Assembly: GCA_946554445.1 (NCBI GenBank)
Contig: CAMNSD010000021.1
Span: forward strand, 1-64,000
From: an uncultured Lachnospiraceae bacterium
Lineage (GTDB): Bacteria > Bacillota > Clostridia > Lachnospirales > Lachnospiraceae
Reading direction: 5' to 3'
Length of the DNA stretch: 64,000 nucleotides
Positions 62,930-64,000 of this stretch are shown here, piece after piece. Both the position numbers and the translations under genes were made by a program. The notes under the pieces were generated by a model that was not told the DNA's origin, did not search any database, and saw nothing but the letters and a program-made list of their open reading frames with translations. Every line of letters starts with the position of its first letter. The stretch's first letter is position 1.

Positions 62930-64000
62930 ATGAACAACTTAAAAGACAACATCAAAAAAAGAAAATATCTGATATACTTCATCATCATCTGGGTAGTGCA
63001 GATGGCAGCAGCCTTCTATTTTTGTACTCAGAAAGCGGGCTTCCACGAGGATGAGTACTATACTTATTATTCCACAGCGCGCACGGCAGGTTTCTATGTG
63101 GAAGATGGGAAATGGATGGATGCGGAAACGTACCGGAATGAGTTTGTAGTGCTTCCCGGGCAGCAGTTTCAATATGGCCTGGTCAGGCAGGTACAGTCCT
63201 GGGATGTGCATCCGCCGGTCTATTATTGGATTTTCCACACAGTTGCTTCCTTTGTGCCGGGTGTTTTTTCCAAGTGGATCGGATTGGGAATCAATCTCTT
63301 TTTTCATGGGATTAACTTAATATTACTGACATATCTGTCATATTTTGTGAGCGGCAAAAAGGAAAAACTGGCGCTTATGGTGACGCTATTTTACGGCCTG
63401 ACGCCGGCGGCCGTCAGCGGAGTGGTTTTTATCAGAATGTATGAACTTCTGACCATGTTTATACTGCTCTGTGCAATCTTGCATGTGAAGGCAGTCTGTC
63501 GAGCACAAGCTGGGAAACTGTCATTCATCCGGTTTTTGTTGCCATTGATGGTCATTACCTATCTGGGTTTCCTGACACAATATTATTATTTCATCTTTTT
63601 GTTCTATATAGCGATTGCTTTTTGTGTCTTTTGTTTGTGGCGGGATAAGAATCTATGGAATTGTCTGCGTTATGGAATCAGCCAAGGGGCAGCGTTTGGC
63701 ATGGCTTATCTGACGTATCCGTCTTGCTTGGGGCAGATGTTTCGTGGGCAGCGGGGGGCGCAGGCGACAGAGAATTTTTTGGATCTGTCCAATACCATGA
63801 TGCGATTTCGGTTTTTCTTAGATTTGTTGGATGAATATGTGTTTGGGAAACTGTTGGCAGGCTTTCTGTTGGTAGTGATTGGATTGTTCCTGTTTCTTTA
63901 TTTCAGGCGGAGCAGGGGACAGCTTGTGTCACAGGATACGGTGATTCCGTGGTGGCCTTTGGGGATTATCTGCTTTGCGGTAACGGGGTATTTTTTGACG
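62930..64000 (+). CDS. GT-C family membrane glycosyltransferase (ArnT/PMT-like), 3' end beyond window
   Basis: Open from ATG 62930 (AAGGATG context) to the window end, at least 357 codons. The first helix (about residues 13-30) is followed by the external loop with KAGFHEDEYYTYYSTA, holding the catalytic acidic pair, and WDVHPPVYYWIFHTVASF, the HPP motif typical of GT-C enzymes such as ArnT, PMT and YycA. Several further helices follow. It uses a lipid-linked sugar, which the DPM1-like enzyme at 51076 could supply. It starts 5 bases after the CPBP gene. Confidence 0.85.
   Translation, partial: MNNLKDNIKKRKYLIYFIIIWVVQMAAAFYFCTQKAGFHEDEYYTYYSTARTAGFYVEDGKWMDAETYRNEFVVLPGQQFQYGLVRQVQSWDVHPPVYYWIFHTVASFVPGVFSKWIGLGINLFFHGINLILLTYLSYFVSGKKEKLALMVTLFYGLTPAAVSGVVFIRMYELLTMFILLCAILHVKAVCRAQAGKLSFIRFLLPLMVITYLGFLTQYYYFIFLFYIAIAFCVFCLWRDKNLWNCLRYGISQGAAFGMAYLTYPSCLGQMFRGQRGAQATENFLDLSNTMMRFRFFLDLLDEYVFGKLLAGFLLVVIGLFLFLYFRRSRGQLVSQDTVIPWWPLGIICFAVTGYFLT

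Overview
The window looks like chromosomal DNA of a gut-type Lachnospiraceae (Clostridia, Bacillota). This is inferred from gene content: M56/BlaI pair, GHKL kinase, a stand-alone Spo0A DNA-binding domain, the VTC/DUF4956/CotH trio, GH3 and GH36 glycosidases, an EpsG-type polysaccharide locus, AGGAGG-like ribosome sites and T-rich hairpin terminators. No species can be named from sequence alone.

1-9000: the 3' end of tRNA-Asn(GUU) is followed by an AT-rich defence island. Six closely packed + strand genes follow one visible promoter (750-778): a PstI/BsuBI-like type II methylase and endonuclease, then four genes that abut or overlap by a few bases (Dam-type methylase, calcineurin-like phosphoesterase, P-loop ATPase, and a protein built of two Rossmann-like halves with CARF-like motifs). 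The last four look like one system and are the best candidate for something undescribed. A possible type I R-subunit tail lies behind them.

9100-15400: hybrid histidine kinase with a degenerate first receiver, an orphan sugar-binding lipoprotein and a GH36 alpha-galactosidase. 15550-15750: tRNA-Glu, tRNA-Cys and a terminator. 15840-17213: MATE transporter. 17275-22413: OmpR/HisKA two-component system followed by VTC, DUF4956 and CotH genes.

22306-31782: chromate-transporter half, second hybrid kinase, DUF3048 lipoprotein, GHKL kinase, M56/BlaI pair with twin operators, and the second chromate-transporter half. The layout suggests an old inversion. 32000-40460: a complete oligopeptide-type ABC importer with a GH3 beta-glucosidase, probably for oligosaccharide uptake and hydrolysis. 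40719-42720: TetR-MFS pair with three matching palindromic operators. 42874-44016: iron alcohol dehydrogenase.

44311-64000: surface polysaccharide locus. It holds dTDP-rhamnose and GDP-fucose synthesis genes (rmlD, gmd, fcl), an initiating phosphoglycosyl transferase, a Wzz-like protein, an EpsG-type polymerase, seven soluble or monotopic glycosyltransferases, two large membrane GT-C-like proteins (the second runs off the window), a cNMP-binding protein, a Spo0A-domain protein and a CPBP protease. Between rmlD and gmd lie a strongly structured roughly 170-bp element and about four 78-bp GC-rich tandem repeats.
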